A stretch of 64,000 nucleotides of DNA from Nocardiopsis ganjiahuensis DSM 45031 (GCF_000341085.1 NZ_ANBA01000014.1:248001-312000), one strand, 5' to 3'; positions 25,997 to 35,508 are shown, counted from the stretch's first letter. Notes: generated from the letters alone by a model not told the origin. Made by a program: numbers and translations.

Positions 25997-27205
25997 CTAT
26001 TGAGACTCGTCAGAAGTCTCTCTGTCCCTGACGGTGGTGACCCGGCGAGTGGATCCCGCCGCGAGGAAGGCCAACAAGAGCGCCGCACAGACGACCAGTA
26101 CCGCCTGCTGGATGCCGTAGAGCTCGCCGAGCAGCCCCAGCAGCGGCGGTCCCCCCAGGAAGGCGGCATAGCCCAGCGAACTGGTCACAGATACTCTCGC
26201 CGCGGCCCTCGCGGGGTCATCCGCCGCCGCCGCGATGCCGACCGGGAACCCCATCGCGGCGCCCAACCCCCACAGAAGCGCTCCCACGAAAGCCCATGCC
26301 ACCACGGTGCTGAAAACCACGATGAGCACACCGCACAGAGCCAACCCGACTGAGACGCGAAGGACGTAGACACGGCCCACGCGAGCGACGAGGGCTCCGC
26401 CGGTCAGCCGTCCCGCGGTCATCGCCGCCACGAAGGCGGCGAACACCAGCGCCCCCGTGTGCTCGGCGGCACCGTAGCCGTCCACCAGGACATAGGCGAT
26501 CCATTCGTTGGCCGTGCCTTCGGCGAAGGCGAAGCCCAGGACACAGATCCCGATGAGCAGCGTGCGCCGTTCACGCCAGGAAGCCAGCAGCACGCTGCCG
26601 GAAGCGCGCGCGGCCTCACCCTTCCTCCGCGGCTCCGCACCTTGGGTCGCCCGCCGGAGCAGAACGGCGATCAGCACCAGCAGGGCCGCCATGCCCAGGT
26701 TCTGGCCCGGCAGGGCCACCGACACGCTCGCGAGAAGCGCACCGAGCAGGGCCCCGAACACGGTTCCGAGGCTGAGCGTGGCGTGAAGCCGCGGCAACAG
26801 GTTCTCGCTGCCGATGAGTTGTGCGATCCGCGAGCCGACGACGTTCATGCTGACTTCCCACAGCCCCATGCCCAACCCGGTGAAGAAGAGTGCGGCAGCT
26901 GTGATCGGCCACGAGGCCGTGCCCAGACCGAGGGCGAGCAGCAGTAGTCCTGTCGCCGCGAGCGAGATCCCGGCGGTGGTGCCACGGCTCCCTCCGAGGC
27001 GTTGGACCAGGAGGCCCGCGATGGGGAGCCCGGACACGGCCCCGGCGGACAGCCACAACAACAGCAGCCCGAGTTCTGCCGTGGACAGACCCAGCTCCGT
27101 CCCCAGGGCCGGCACGCGGCTCACCAGCGCCGCGTACATCACTCCGTTCGCCGCGAAGGCGCCATAGACAGCCGCTTTGCCGCTGTTGATGGTTGTGCTG
27201 GTCAA
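25997..27205 (-). CDS. MFS transporter
   Basis: This 402-residue protein has twelve hydrophobic helices. The opening GAFAANGVMYAALVSRVPAL and FTGLGMGLWEVSMNVVGSRI near residue 108 fit the FucP/YbjJ-like MFS branch, whose members carry sugars or unknown solutes. There is a charged loop between helices 6 and 7 (RRATQGAEPRRKGEAARASG). The start ATG at 27205 follows a GA-rich stretch. It stands alone, and its substrate cannot be deduced. Confidence 0.88.
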   Translation of the reverse strand: MTSTTINSGKAAVYGAFAANGVMYAALVSRVPALGTELGLSTAELGLLLLWLSAGAVSGLPIAGLLVQRLGGSRGTTAGISLAATGLLLLALGLGTASWPITAAALFFTGLGMGLWEVSMNVVGSRIAQLIGSENLLPRLHATLSLGTVFGALLGALLASVSVALPGQNLGMAALLVLIAVLLRRATQGAEPRRKGEAARASGSVLLASWRERRTLLIGICVLGFAFAEGTANEWIAYVLVDGYGAAEHTGALVFAAFVAAMTAGRLTGGALVARVGRVYVLRVSVGLALCGVLIVVFSTVVAWAFVGALLWGLGAAMGFPVGIAAAADDPARAAARVSVTSSLGYAAFLGGPPLLGLLGELYGIQQAVLVVCAALLLAFLAAGSTRRVTTVRDRETSDESQ

Positions 27206-27288
27206 GGCGATCCCTCACTGTGGATGGGCCCTGGCGGGCGGGTTCAGGAGTGGCCCGCCCCCGCTGAAGAGGACCGGTGACGAAGAAA

Positions 27289-27312
27289 GGGGCCGGGTGA
27301 CACCCCGGCCCC
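27289..27312 (-). terminator. hairpin terminator
   Basis: A 9-bp perfect inverted repeat (GGGGCCGGG / CCCGGCCCC) with a 6-nt loop lies between the MFS gene start and the upstream lytic-enzyme relic on the same strand. It would end transcription coming from the latter. Confidence 0.6.
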
Positions 27313-27394
27313 TCCTGCGGCGCCCGAAAGTTACCAAGCAAACAAGCCCGCCAGATCACCCTAACGAGCCGCCCCGGGCGCAGTACAGCCCATG

Positions 27395-27860
27395 TCAGGG
27401 AGCGGGGCGCACCGCTCCCGTGATCCGGGGAGAGTCGAACCCCTCCGGCCCGGTGCCGCCCCACACATACGGTTTGCCGACCTGTTCAAGGGCCCATTCC
27501 GCAGCAGCCACACCTTGCGTGCTGTCCATGCCGACGACGCCGAGCCCAGCCCCGGGGTGTTCGGTGTCGGAGGGGTCGATCTCGGCCATGACCCGGTCCA
27601 CGTACCACTGCGCCGGGTTGTAGCGGAACAGCGCGTCTTCGAGGTCCTGGCGGTCATCGGAGTCCACCGCTTCGCTTTGGGCGCTCCGGCACAGCTCGAC
27701 CGCGGTCGAGGCAACCGAGTCGTGGACGTTGTGCGGGTTCGCCTGGCCGTCCCCGTTGCCGTCGACCCCGTACCGAGCCCTGTTCGCGGGCAGATGCTGA
27801 GTGACGCCCACCGCACGGTCGTACTCGGTGTCGCCGTCCCGGCGGCCCTCGTCGGTGTGT
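27395..27860 (-). pseudogene. lytic transglycosylase / NlpC-P60 peptidase relic
   Basis: The minus strand reads DTEYDRAVGVTQHLPANRAR then YGVDGNGDGQANPHNVHDS, the MltB/SLT-like pattern (usually ...GPMQFLPSTWARYGVDGNGDG). It ends with WALEQVGKPYVWGGTGPEGF, which is the start of an NlpC/P60 domain. The catalytic Cys motif normally following (DCSGL) is lost: the frame runs SPRITGAVRPAP and stops. Bifunctional proteins of this kind digest cell wall for conjugative elements. With no start and no catalytic Cys it is a relic. Confidence 0.65.
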
Positions 27861-27963
27861 TGCGGGTCAGGACGTAGTTGACGGCGTCGACCGTCAGCCC
27901 GGCCGTCCCGGGCCAGGTATCGAGATATCGTGGTGTGACGATTGTCTGGTGAGGGAGATGACT

Positions 27964-28302
27964 ATGACCGTGACGGCCGGATCGGGGCCGGGGCCGGATG
28001 GCCTGATCGAGGTGTTCAAGGCCCTGGGCAACCCTGCCCGTTTGCAGATCATGCAGTGGTTGAAGGATCCCGACACGCACTTCCGTGAGTACGAGCCGAT
28101 CGCAGACCGCCAGTCGGTCGGTGTGTGCGTCACGCACATCCAGGGGAAGTCGGGGCTCGCACAGTCGACCGTCTCGAGCTACATGAGCACGCTGGAGCGG
28201 GCGGGACTCGTGCGTCCCACCCGGGTGGGCAAGTGGACTCACTACCGGCGCAACGAAGAGCGGCTGACGCAGGTGGCGCGGGCGATCAGCACCGCCATCT
28301 GA
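27964..28302 (+). CDS. ArsR-family transcriptional regulator
   Basis: This protein of about 112 residues has the ArsR winged helix: EVFKALGNPARLQIMQWL near residue 17, the recognition helix region KSGLAQSTVSSYMSTLERAG near 65, and the wing KWTHYRRNEER. It lacks the CxC metal-binding motif of arsenic sensors, so another signal is expected. GAGGGAG precedes ATG 27964. It lies 34 bp ahead of an NAD(P)H quinone oxidoreductase that it probably controls. ATATCG-containing repeats occur upstream of both genes (27919-27931 and 28313-28328) and may be its operators. Confidence 0.88.
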   Translation: MTVTAGSGPGPDGLIEVFKALGNPARLQIMQWLKDPDTHFREYEPIADRQSVGVCVTHIQGKSGLAQSTVSSYMSTLERAGLVRPTRVGKWTHYRRNEERLTQVARAISTAI

Positions 28303-28336
28303 TTGACGAATCGCAATATGTCGATATGATCTCCTC

Positions 28337-29017
28337 ATGTCGACCTCTGATGCTGCCCCCACAGCCCTGATCGTCCACGCTCACCCTGAGCCCCACTCGT
28401 TCAGCACCGCCCAGATGGCCACTGCGGCTCAGACCCTGCGCGACGTCGGCTACCGCGTCGACGTCCTCGACCTCTATGCCGACGCCTGGGCCCCGGTCCT
28501 CGCCCGTGAGGAATTCGCACCGGCGGACGGCCCGTTCAAGCCGCAGGCCGAGCAGATGCGCGCGGTCGAGGACGGGACCCTCGACGCAGCCGTCAAAGCT
28601 CATCTCGACCGGCTGCTCGCCGCTGACCTGCTCGTGCTGTCGTTCCCGATGTGGTGGTTCTCGCTGCCCGCCATCCTCAAGGGATGGGTGGACCGGGTCT
28701 TCGTGATGGGCGGGGTCTTCGGCGGGGACCACGGACTCTTCGACGACGCAGCGCTCGCCGGGAAGCAAGCGATGCTGCTGCTCACGACCGGTGGGCCCAG
28801 TGAGTCGTTCCGGCCCGGCGGCGCCTTCGGCCCGATGGACGACTTCCTGTTCCACATCCACCGCGGCATGCTCGAGTTCGTCGGCTACCAGGTCCTCGAC
28901 CCCGTAGTCACCTATGGACCGGCCCATATGACCGACCAGGAAAGGGCGGCGGCGCTGGAGGCGGTCAGCGAGACGGTCGCGCTCATCGCGGCAGATTCGA
29001 CGTTCGCCGCGCGCTGA
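28337..29017 (+). CDS. NAD(P)H quinone oxidoreductase (flavodoxin-like fold)
   Basis: This 226-residue protein has ALIVHAHPEPHSFSTAQM near residue 10 and LVLSFPMWWFSLPAILKGW near 98, with LLTTGGPSESF near 147. These are the FAD-binding signatures of the NQO1/MdaB/KefF family. The enzyme should carry out two-electron reduction of quinones or other electrophiles with NAD(P)H. It follows an ArsR regulator, an arrangement typical for electrophile-responsive detoxification. Confidence 0.92.
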   Translation: MSTSDAAPTALIVHAHPEPHSFSTAQMATAAQTLRDVGYRVDVLDLYADAWAPVLAREEFAPADGPFKPQAEQMRAVEDGTLDAAVKAHLDRLLAADLLVLSFPMWWFSLPAILKGWVDRVFVMGGVFGGDHGLFDDAALAGKQAMLLLTTGGPSESFRPGGAFGPMDDFLFHIHRGMLEFVGYQVLDPVVTYGPAHMTDQERAAALEAVSETVALIAADSTFAAR

Positions 29018-29314
29018 CCTCGACACCGACGAAGGCCAGGAACTCGGACATGTCGCATCGCAATGCGCCTGTACAAGACCTTCGGGCATACCGGCATGGT
29101 TCTGGCACCGCTCAACAGCTACACAGGGCTGCGATGGTCTGAGCAGGTCGCTTTGCGTTCCTGTGAGCAGGAGTATCTGTTCACGAATTTAGTGGAGGGT
29201 GGCTCCGCTGGGCCAACTTCCTATACCGGTTCCGGCGTGCGGCACGGGATGGGGACTCTGACGAGCAGGACCGTAAAGAGATCAATGGCGAGCTCTCTTG
29301 GGAGCCCACCGGGA

Positions 29315-29351
29315 GCTGATCTCCCAGATATCTCCCCTTCGGGAGATCAGC
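29315..29351. repeat. hairpin of the triplicated locus, copy A
   Basis: Perfect 11-bp arms (GCTGATCTCCC / GGGAGATCAGC) surround a 15-nt loop that itself contains TCTCCCC. The same hairpin recurs at 39835 and 42153. Its position just beyond the permease C-terminus relic on the opposite strand fits the permease gene's terminator. The preceding 29018-29314 holds only an unrecognised tail (WLRWANFLYRFRRAARDGDS). Confidence 0.75.
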
Positions 29352-29439
29352 CCTTCAGTCAAAAGAATCAGAGCAAGTTTCTGACCTGTGATGATGTGGG
29401 TGAGTCGAGCTCGTGTGGTCTCTGCGGCACCTATGCCTG

Positions 29440-29565
29440 TCCGAGCGGTTTCAGTCCGTCGGAGCGGGCTCGGACCGGCGCACTCGATCGCCGAACCCGA
29501 GCGAGACCGCCACGATCACCAGGTTCTGGTGGTACCGGGTTCTGCGGCGACCTGCGATGACCCGC
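29440..29565 (-). pseudogene. uracil/xanthine permease C-terminal relic, copy A
   Basis: The minus strand reads RYHQNLVIVAVSLGFG and then jumps to RRSEPAPTD-stop. Compared with copy C at 42289-42537, about 40 codons covering the last transmembrane helix have been deleted in frame. The NLVIVAVSLGFG block is the penultimate-helix signature of NCS2 nucleobase permeases. Confidence 0.7.
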
Positions 29566-29653
29566 ATCTGTTCAGGTCAGTGGGTTCCGTTGAGGGACGT
29601 TTGCGGCGGTTGGGAGCCGTTGGGGGACGTTCGTGTCTCCCGAGAATCTCCAG

Positions 29654-29685
29654 GGGTGGTGGGAGACGGTCGTCTCCCACCACCC
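29654..29685. promoter_or_regulatory. palindrome upstream of DUF2637 gene, copy A
   Basis: Perfect 15-bp arms (GGGTGGTGGGAGACG and complement) are separated by two bases and sit 60 bp before the DUF2637 start. The palindrome is conserved in copy C (42627-42654). GGGAGA/TCTCCC units also recur just upstream. The size and position suggest a repressor operator or a terminator; which one is unproven. Confidence 0.6.
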
Positions 29686-29744
29686 GCACCAGCGGCTCCG
29701 CTGCTGTGAAGGTCTCTCGGTCACACACGAAACGAGTGATCGTG

Positions 29745-30161
29745 ATGGAGCCTTCCCGTTGGTCACGAACGGCGACCATCGCCGCTGTGTTGATGCTCGC
29801 GGGTAGTGCCGCAGTGGTGTCCTACTCGCACATGTACGAACTCGCCCTGGGCCACGGTGAACCTCCGTGAAGAGCGGCCCTGTTCCCTTTGTCGGTGGAC
29901 GGCATGATCGTGGGAGCCTCCATGACGTTGCTCAGCGACGCCCGCCAGGGGCGCAAGGGCGGTGTGTTGCCGTGGGGACTGTTGATCATCGGCTCGGCCG
30001 CGTCCTTGGCGGCGAACGTGGCGGTCGCCGACCCGAGGGTGTGGTCGCGGATGCGCTGGTCGCTGACCGCGACGAAGTCCCCGTCCAGGATCTCGGCGAG
30101 CAGCCCGGGACCGCGGACGCACGCCGCGAGAGCTCGATCGAGCAGGAACCTATCGCCGTGA
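29745..30161 (+). pseudogene. DUF2637 membrane protein, nonsense-mutated copy A
   Basis: This copy matches the intact gene at 42716-43453 from the start (MEPSRWSRTATIAAVLMLAG). A TGG Trp codon has become TGA at 29868, ending the frame after 41 residues. Reading resumes as RAALFPLSVDGMIVGASMTL and continues to VADPRVWSR. Beyond about 30050 the sequence is unrelated: it joins a minus-strand fragment (LLAEILDGDFVAVSDQRIRD). So this copy has both a point mutation and a replaced 3' half. Confidence 0.85.
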
Positions 30162-30271
30162 AATCCGCAGCTTTCCCGCCCCGCCCTGTACGAGTACGGC
30201 CTCCGAACGGCCTCAGGACACCGCCGAGCCGAGACGGTCTCGCGAGAGACCAGGAGGCGCTTGAACAGTGG

Positions 30272-32350
30272 TCAGGAGGAGGCCACCCGTGCGACGATCC
30301 CCGCAACCTCCTGGCTGATCGAATCGCCCAGGGGCGCGTACCCGGCGTCTCGAGCGGCCTCGCCGCCGGCCACACTGAGGGCGTAGGTCCAGAAGTCGCG
30401 CATTACGTCTCCGGTGTCTTTCTCGTAGCCGCACTCGAAGGCGAACAGGTGGTTGATCCGAGTGATCGGGTAGGCCTGGCCCTCGACGAGCGGAAGCTCG
30501 GCCGTACCCTCCTCGGTCAGTTCCATCTGACCCGTGGCCGCCTGGGTGGCTCCGACTGTCGGCTCGACCGCCGCCCCCGAACCATTGACAACGGGGACGG
30601 TCATCAAGTCCTCGTTCTCCTGCGCGTAGGAAGCGTTGACGAATCCGATCCCCATGTCGAACTGCGCCAACTGGGCGTGCACGCCCTCATCGCCATCGGC
30701 GGCGACGGATCTCTCGCCCCAGTCGGTGGACTCTCCGGAGCCGGCTGTCTGGGACCACTTTTCCCCGTAGTCGGCCAGGAAGTCGCTGAACACTCGGGCG
30801 GTCGCAGCCTCGTCCCGATGCCGGACTGGGAGGATCTCCCCTTGATCCACCCCGTCCACCTCCAGCGAGGAGATCTCACCGAGGTAGTACTCCTCCAGTT
30901 CGGACGCGCTCCACTCTCCCCTTGCCAGCTCCTCGTTCACGGTTACGACGGCCACCGCCCCGGCGACCACGGGGAACTGTACGACCGGACAGTCCCGCGC
31001 GGTCTCGGCCGCCTCCATCTGAGCCCGGTCGAGGCCGTCCTCCGACGAACCGAAGTCGATCTCACCCGCGACGAACGCCTCCTCTCCCGCCCCCGAACCG
31101 ACGGCGTTGTAGTGGACGGTGACAGCCGACTGCTGCTCGGCCCCGTACCCGGTCGCCCACGCTTCCATCGCACCGGCCAGGAACGTGGACCCCGCCCCCC
31201 GGATCTCCCCGTTCAGCGTGCCGGGTTCGGCCAGTTCAAGGGGTTCCAACCGTGCCACTCCGCCCTCGTTCGAGCCCGGGTCACCAGTGTTCACCAGGCG
31301 CTGCGCGATGACCAATCCGGTGCCTCCCAGGAGCAGGATCGCGAGCCCTCCGGCTCCCACAGCCAGCGGGCCCCGCCAACGGCGGCCCGGCGGCCTCGAC
31401 GGTGTCGGGGGCGGTGTGTGCCGCGGACGGGGGCCGGGGGCGGCTCCCCTGATCCGAGTGCCCTCGCGCCAGTGGTCACGGATGAGGCCGTCTACGACCG
31501 TGGTCTCGTCGTCCTCCGGGGACGTCCCGGCGATCCGGTGCAGCAGCTGTGCCGCACTCGGTCTGCGCCCGGGGTCCTTGTCCAGCGCCTCGGCCACCGG
31601 GCCCGCCAGCTCCTGGGGCAGCCCGTTCAGGTCGGGCTCCTCGTGGAGGATCCGATACATCAGGGTCTCCGCGCCGCCCGTGCCGAACGGCGCGCGGCCC
31701 GTGGCGGCGTAGGCGACCATCGCGCCCCACGAGAACACGTCCGCCTCCGGGCCGCTCGTGCCCCGGTAGCGCTCCGGGCTCAGCCACGCCGGGGAGCCCA
31801 CCAGGCCACCGGTCCGGGTGAGCGAGGTCGCGTCCACCGCCCGTGCGATACCGAAGTCCAGGACCTTGGGCCCCTCGGGGGCGAGGATGACGTTCGCCGG
31901 TTTGAGGTCGCGGTGCACCACCCCGGCCGCGTGGATCGCGTGGATCGCCTCGGCCATGCCCGCGGCCACCACCCGCGTCTGCGGGAGCGGGAGTGCGCCG
32001 CCGTCGCGCACCCGCTCGCCCAGGGTCGGTCCGGGCAGGTAGGCGGTGGCGTACCAGGGCTGCTCGGCATCGGTGTCATGGGCGAGCACGGGCGCGATAC
32101 AGCGCGCCTTGACCCGGTGCATCAGCTGGATCTCATTGGCGAAGCGAACCCGGAACTGCGGGTCGCCCGCATACTCGGGGCGCACGACCTTGATCGCCAG
32201 CCACGCGCCGCGCGGGTCCGTGGCCGCCAGGACCACGCCCATACCACCGGCGCCGAGCCTGCCGTGCATGGTGAACGGCGGGATCGCACGAGGGTCGGTC
32301 GCGTGTAGCGGGGTGAATCTGGGCGGTACGGTCGGCTTCGGGTGGATCAT
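30272..32350 (-). CDS. membrane Ser/Thr protein kinase with extracellular PstS-like domain
   Basis: This is a protein of 692 residues. Residues about 25-275 form a Hanks-type kinase with Gly loop GRLGAGGMGVV, Lys in AIKVVRP, catalytic HRDLKPANV, DFGIARA and SPERYRG. A Pro/Arg-rich linker leads to one transmembrane helix (VGAGGLAILLLGGTGLVIAQ). The outside part (about 375-690) is a phosphate-binding-protein fold: GAGSTFLAGAMEAWATGYG, VHYNAVGSGAGEEAFVAG, EIDFGSSED and a PITRINHLFAF end. All kinase catalytic residues are present. The fusion suggests phosphate or a similar anion is sensed outside and relayed by phosphorylation inside. ATG 32350 was chosen; the frame extends to 32476. Confidence 0.9.
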   Translation of the reverse strand: MIHPKPTVPPRFTPLHATDPRAIPPFTMHGRLGAGGMGVVLAATDPRGAWLAIKVVRPEYAGDPQFRVRFANEIQLMHRVKARCIAPVLAHDTDAEQPWYATAYLPGPTLGERVRDGGALPLPQTRVVAAGMAEAIHAIHAAGVVHRDLKPANVILAPEGPKVLDFGIARAVDATSLTRTGGLVGSPAWLSPERYRGTSGPEADVFSWGAMVAYAATGRAPFGTGGAETLMYRILHEEPDLNGLPQELAGPVAEALDKDPGRRPSAAQLLHRIAGTSPEDDETTVVDGLIRDHWREGTRIRGAAPGPRPRHTPPPTPSRPPGRRWRGPLAVGAGGLAILLLGGTGLVIAQRLVNTGDPGSNEGGVARLEPLELAEPGTLNGEIRGAGSTFLAGAMEAWATGYGAEQQSAVTVHYNAVGSGAGEEAFVAGEIDFGSSEDGLDRAQMEAAETARDCPVVQFPVVAGAVAVVTVNEELARGEWSASELEEYYLGEISSLEVDGVDQGEILPVRHRDEAATARVFSDFLADYGEKWSQTAGSGESTDWGERSVAADGDEGVHAQLAQFDMGIGFVNASYAQENEDLMTVPVVNGSGAAVEPTVGATQAATGQMELTEEGTAELPLVEGQAYPITRINHLFAFECGYEKDTGDVMRDFWTYALSVAGGEAARDAGYAPLGDSISQEVAGIVARVASS

Positions 32351-32911
32351 GGGGGTCCTCGGGAGGCTGGGGATGCCGCCGTGGGGGAGCGGCGCTGGAC
32401 TGGCCGTACCGGCGGACGAAGGACGGATATGTTTTGGGACGCTCAGTCTGCCCCGACTGTTCACTCCCGTACCCACCGCCCCAAGTTGGTTTTGTTCGTG
32501 AGAGTGGGTTCTGGCGCATTTTCTGTGGAGTAATCACACACCGTGAGGCTTCGTGGTGATTGAGCAGAATCCGTCCCGTCTCCAGCGTGCTGCTGACAAC
32601 CTCGAACTCCATCCTTCGGTCCTGCTGGTCGTCGGCGTCCTGCCCTCCTGGGAGCGACTGCGCGCCGCACCGCGTGCGCGGAGTGCGGTGGCCGGCACCG
32701 GGGCGGCCGTGATGGGTGTCCTCGCCGCGGGTGCTGCACTACCCCGTCTTCACGAGCGGTGGTTTCACCCGAGGCGATGGCCATGGCCGCTGTGGCGTTC
32801 GTGGCCCGGGCAGTGTGGCGGACACCCGCATGGGCGATTGTCCTGGCGGCCAGCGCGATCATCTTCGTCGCGACCAGCGGCCGCGCTTGGGCTCAGCTAC
32901 CGCCGGTGTTC
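32351..32911. other. 561 bp without a supported gene
   Basis: The stretch between the kinase start and the IS5 relic has open frames on both strands, but none with a family signature or a convincing ribosome site. A hydrophobic plus-strand stretch around 32780-32890 (VWRTPAWAIVLAASAIIFVA) may be a membrane-protein fragment. The kinase promoter probably lies in 32351-32550, which includes an AT-richer part near 32500-32550. Confidence 0.4.
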
Positions 32912-32942
32912 GGCCCCTCCGGCCCCTCCGGCCCCTCCGGCC
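32912..32942 (+). repeat. 9-bp tandem repeat GGCCCCTCC
   Basis: Three perfect head-to-tail copies of GGCCCCTCC and a partial fourth occur at the junction between unidentified sequence and the IS5 transposase relic. They encode a Gly-Pro-Ser run in one frame. Confidence 0.85.
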
Positions 32943-33227
32943 CACCGCGCACCGTCGCTTCACCGACTGGACCCGGGCCAGGGTCTGGGTCAAGCTGCAC
33001 CGGCTGGTCCTGGACGAACTCGGAGCCCGCGGCGGCGCAGGCCTGCCGAGCTGCACGGCGACAAGGGCTATGACGACGACCACCTGCGCCGATGGCTCCG
33101 AGAACGCGGAATCGTCCACCGCCTGGCCCGCAAGGGTGTGGACTCCTCGAAGCGGTTGGGCCGGCACCGGTGGCAGGTCGAGCGCACCATGGCCTGGCCG
33201 GCCGAATACCGCCGCCGCCAGAACTGA
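32943..33227 (+). pseudogene. IS5-family transposase relic
   Basis: The piece HRRFTDWTRARVWVKLHRLV (one frame) is an N-terminal IS5 transposase segment. It is joined directly to ELHGDKGYDDDHLRRWLRER, then RHRWQVERTMAW, in another frame, which is the C-terminal catalytic part with the last Glu. The middle of the DDE domain is deleted. It cannot be active. No inverted ends were found. Confidence 0.8.
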
Positions 33228-33254
33228 GAGCAATGCTCCTGGCATGCTGAGCCC

Positions 33255-33791
33255 ATGACTGTTAACACTCATCAGGACCCTGAGGAGCGCCGTGCCCACC
33301 TGGTCCGGGTCTTCACGGCTCTGGGCGCGGCGGATCCGCAGGCCTGGGCCGACTCCGAAATGGGCGAGGACATTCCGCAGCTGGCCCGTTTCCTGTTCCT
33401 GCGTTGTGTTCGGCAGGTAGTGGCGCAGTGGGAGCAGCCCGGCGCCGTGGAGCAGCTGCTCGCCGATCCGCGAAATCCCGACGCGCTGGCGCAGTTCGAG
33501 GCTGCGGGCATCGAGCCGCGGACGTTGGCGCTCTTCGCCGGTCGAGTCGCCCATGCCACCGCCTTCGACCTGGCTTATCGGCTGGCAGACTCCGACTTCG
33601 TCGACCACGACCCGGAGGATCCCGACGGGTACCCGCCCCTGGAGCTCCGCGACGAACTTCCTGGCTGGTGCCTGGTGGAGTCCACGCCGACCGGTGAACA
33701 CACGGACCGCCACCTCGACAGCCTGCACGAGGACATCGGCGGGCTCTGGGAGGAGTTCACCGCGGAGTTCGAACCGCGGCGGGGTGAGTAG
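33255..33791 (+). CDS. hypothetical acidic protein
   Basis: This 178-residue protein opens MTVNTHQDPEERRAHLVRVF. It is acidic and mostly helical in pattern, has no signal peptide or membrane segment, and ends EDIGGLWEEFTAEFEPRRGE. I do not recognise a family. It stands alone between an IS5 relic and decayed sequence. The size and acidity would fit an immunity protein, but that is only a guess. The following 33792-34277 holds no supported gene. Confidence 0.55.
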   Translation: MTVNTHQDPEERRAHLVRVFTALGAADPQAWADSEMGEDIPQLARFLFLRCVRQVVAQWEQPGAVEQLLADPRNPDALAQFEAAGIEPRTLALFAGRVAHATAFDLAYRLADSDFVDHDPEDPDGYPPLELRDELPGWCLVESTPTGEHTDRHLDSLHEDIGGLWEEFTAEFEPRRGE

Positions 33792-34277
33792 GAGTACCGA
33801 ACACCCACACGCTCTCGAACCACAAGTCTTGCCAATTACTCCGGAACGATCGGGAAGGGCGCTGCCCGGCTTGGGGCCCCTCTCTGCGCACATCCTTCAG
33901 GGGTGTGCGCTCCCTGTCCGTTGGGGATGCTGGACGACCGTCGATGAGTCTCCGCGGTGCCAGCAGCCTCCGGAAGGGGGGCATTGGGGGGAGGGTCAAG
34001 CCACGGGGTTGTGGCGTGTGTCCACCCACAGTCGTTGGTCGCCCCCGACCGTCACGGTCACTCCGACCGGGCACGGCCTGGCTTCCCTGCTGCCTCCCAA
34101 GCGCGGGGGCTCTGTCGATCTGTCTCGCTGATTTACAGCATGGGAAGTGTGTTCTCCGGGGTGCCCAGCCATACACGTTGCTCGTCTGGTGCGACCGTCA
34201 CGCCAAAACGTGTGCACAGGTGCCGACCCACCTCGACCAGGTTTCCGAAACACGCTCATCGCGGCAGATCCGGATGT

Positions 34278-34590
34278 TCAGCGTCGGTGCCGCGCGCGTT
34301 CGAATTCGGCGCGGGCGGCGAGTCTGCGCTGCTTGTCCTTCGCCCGCTGTTCGGTGCGGTCGGGCATGGTGACACGGTCGATCTCGGTGTCCGGATCGAA
34401 GTCGGGGCAGGCGGCGGCCAGTGCAGGACGGATCGACCCCAGGCGGGCGCCCCGATTGAGCAGCCACCAGAGCGCGTCCTCCGGGTCGACGTGGCCGAAG
34501 CCCTCGCCGACGTGGCCGAACCTCGACCAGCCGCCACTCCGGCGCCAACCGATCAGCACTCGGTCCGCACTCTGCGGCGAGACTCGACTT
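34278..34590 (-). pseudogene. C-terminal fragment of an unidentified protein
   Basis: The minus strand reads HVDPEDALWWLLNRGARLGS, then TMPDRTEQRAKDKQRRLAAR, and ends ERARHRR. It is coding-like in composition and ends with a basic tail, but no start is visible and the upstream end runs into unrelated sequence. It looks like the end of a gene cut by rearrangement. I do not recognise the family. Confidence 0.35.
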
Positions 34591-34662
34591 CGACGACCCC
34601 CGACAAATCCATGAATGACTCCACTGTCGGGCGACGCCTGTCGCCCATCGGGACAGGGCCGT

Positions 34663-35508
34663 TCACTCCAGTTCGGGCCAGTGCGCGGTGCCGTACAACG
34701 GCAGCACGCCCTTGACGCGGCAGCCCATGGCGTCGATCGCGGTGAGCAGCGCGTTGCGTACCCGCGCATCGTCCCCGGGTGGGTAGGCGACCCGGATCTG
34801 GTGCCCGGAGGCCGTCTCGTAGATCAGCCTCCACTGGTCCTGGGCCGCGGCGAAGTGGTCCTGCCGGTCCTCGTCCGCGCCCTTGGAGCCGCCGCGCGCG
34901 CTGGTCGGTGCAAGGTGTTCGCGCAAGACGCGGAGTCGCCGCTCGTACGGCGGCGCGCCTTCGGTTTCCGCCAGTTGCAGATAGACGTGGACATTCCTGC
35001 GGTAAGGGTCGAACCAGGCGCCGTCGACGTCCTGGCCGTCTTGCCTCATCCTCGCCAGCAGATCCTCGATCAACCCGGTGAGTGCGGCGGCCACGCCACC
35101 CTCGGGATACTCGAACTCGTCGTCGATCGTCCAGTAGACGGTCTTCCACCGTTCGGGGGAGTCGGCGGGCTCGGTCAGCCAGCACAGCGCCCCGCCGACC
35201 GAGTCCGATCCCCACAGCACCAGCCCGCCGGGCTCAGGGTGTAGGGGGTGCGGGCATTCCTCGCCGTCGTCCTGGAGAATGCACTGCTTGTCCGCCAGCC
35301 ACCCGCGGCCTTTGTGGATCATCTCTTCGGGGTCGAAGCATGAGAACTTTTCGCAGAACGCACCGCGTCCGTACCGCCGGGCAAGCTCGACGAACTCGGA
35401 GGGGAGGGACAGCCCGAGCGCTTCCTCCACCCGCGTCCAGTCGGTGTCGGTGTCCACCGGATCCGCGGGCGGCGGTACGAGCGCGAGCAGTCTTTCCAAG
35501 TCGGTCAT
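34663..35508 (-). CDS. SMI1/KNR4 family protein
   Basis: This is a protein of 281 residues. The first 150 carry the SMI1/KNR4 pattern: WTRVEEALGLSLPSEFVELA near residue 22, RYGRGAFCEKFSCFDPEEM, and GGLVLWGSDSVGGALCWLT. A second part (about 165-281) is separate and ends YGTAHWPELE. SMI1/KNR4 proteins in bacteria commonly act as immunity proteins for polymorphic toxins. No toxin gene is adjacent. The start at 35508 was chosen over 35532 because the domain begins soon after MTDLERLL. Confidence 0.82.
   Translation of the reverse strand: MTDLERLLALVPPPADPVDTDTDWTRVEEALGLSLPSEFVELARRYGRGAFCEKFSCFDPEEMIHKGRGWLADKQCILQDDGEECPHPLHPEPGGLVLWGSDSVGGALCWLTEPADSPERWKTVYWTIDDEFEYPEGGVAAALTGLIEDLLARMRQDGQDVDGAWFDPYRRNVHVYLQLAETEGAPPYERRLRVLREHLAPTSARGGSKGADEDRQDHFAAAQDQWRLIYETASGHQIRVAYPPGDDARVRNALLTAIDAMGCRVKGVLPLYGTAHWPELE

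Noticed and set aside
32912..32942. Short tandem repeat as iterons of a plasmid origin
   Set aside because: Only three 9-bp copies, GC-only, with no adjacent Rep gene or AT-rich stretch; a slippage repeat at a relic junction is simpler.
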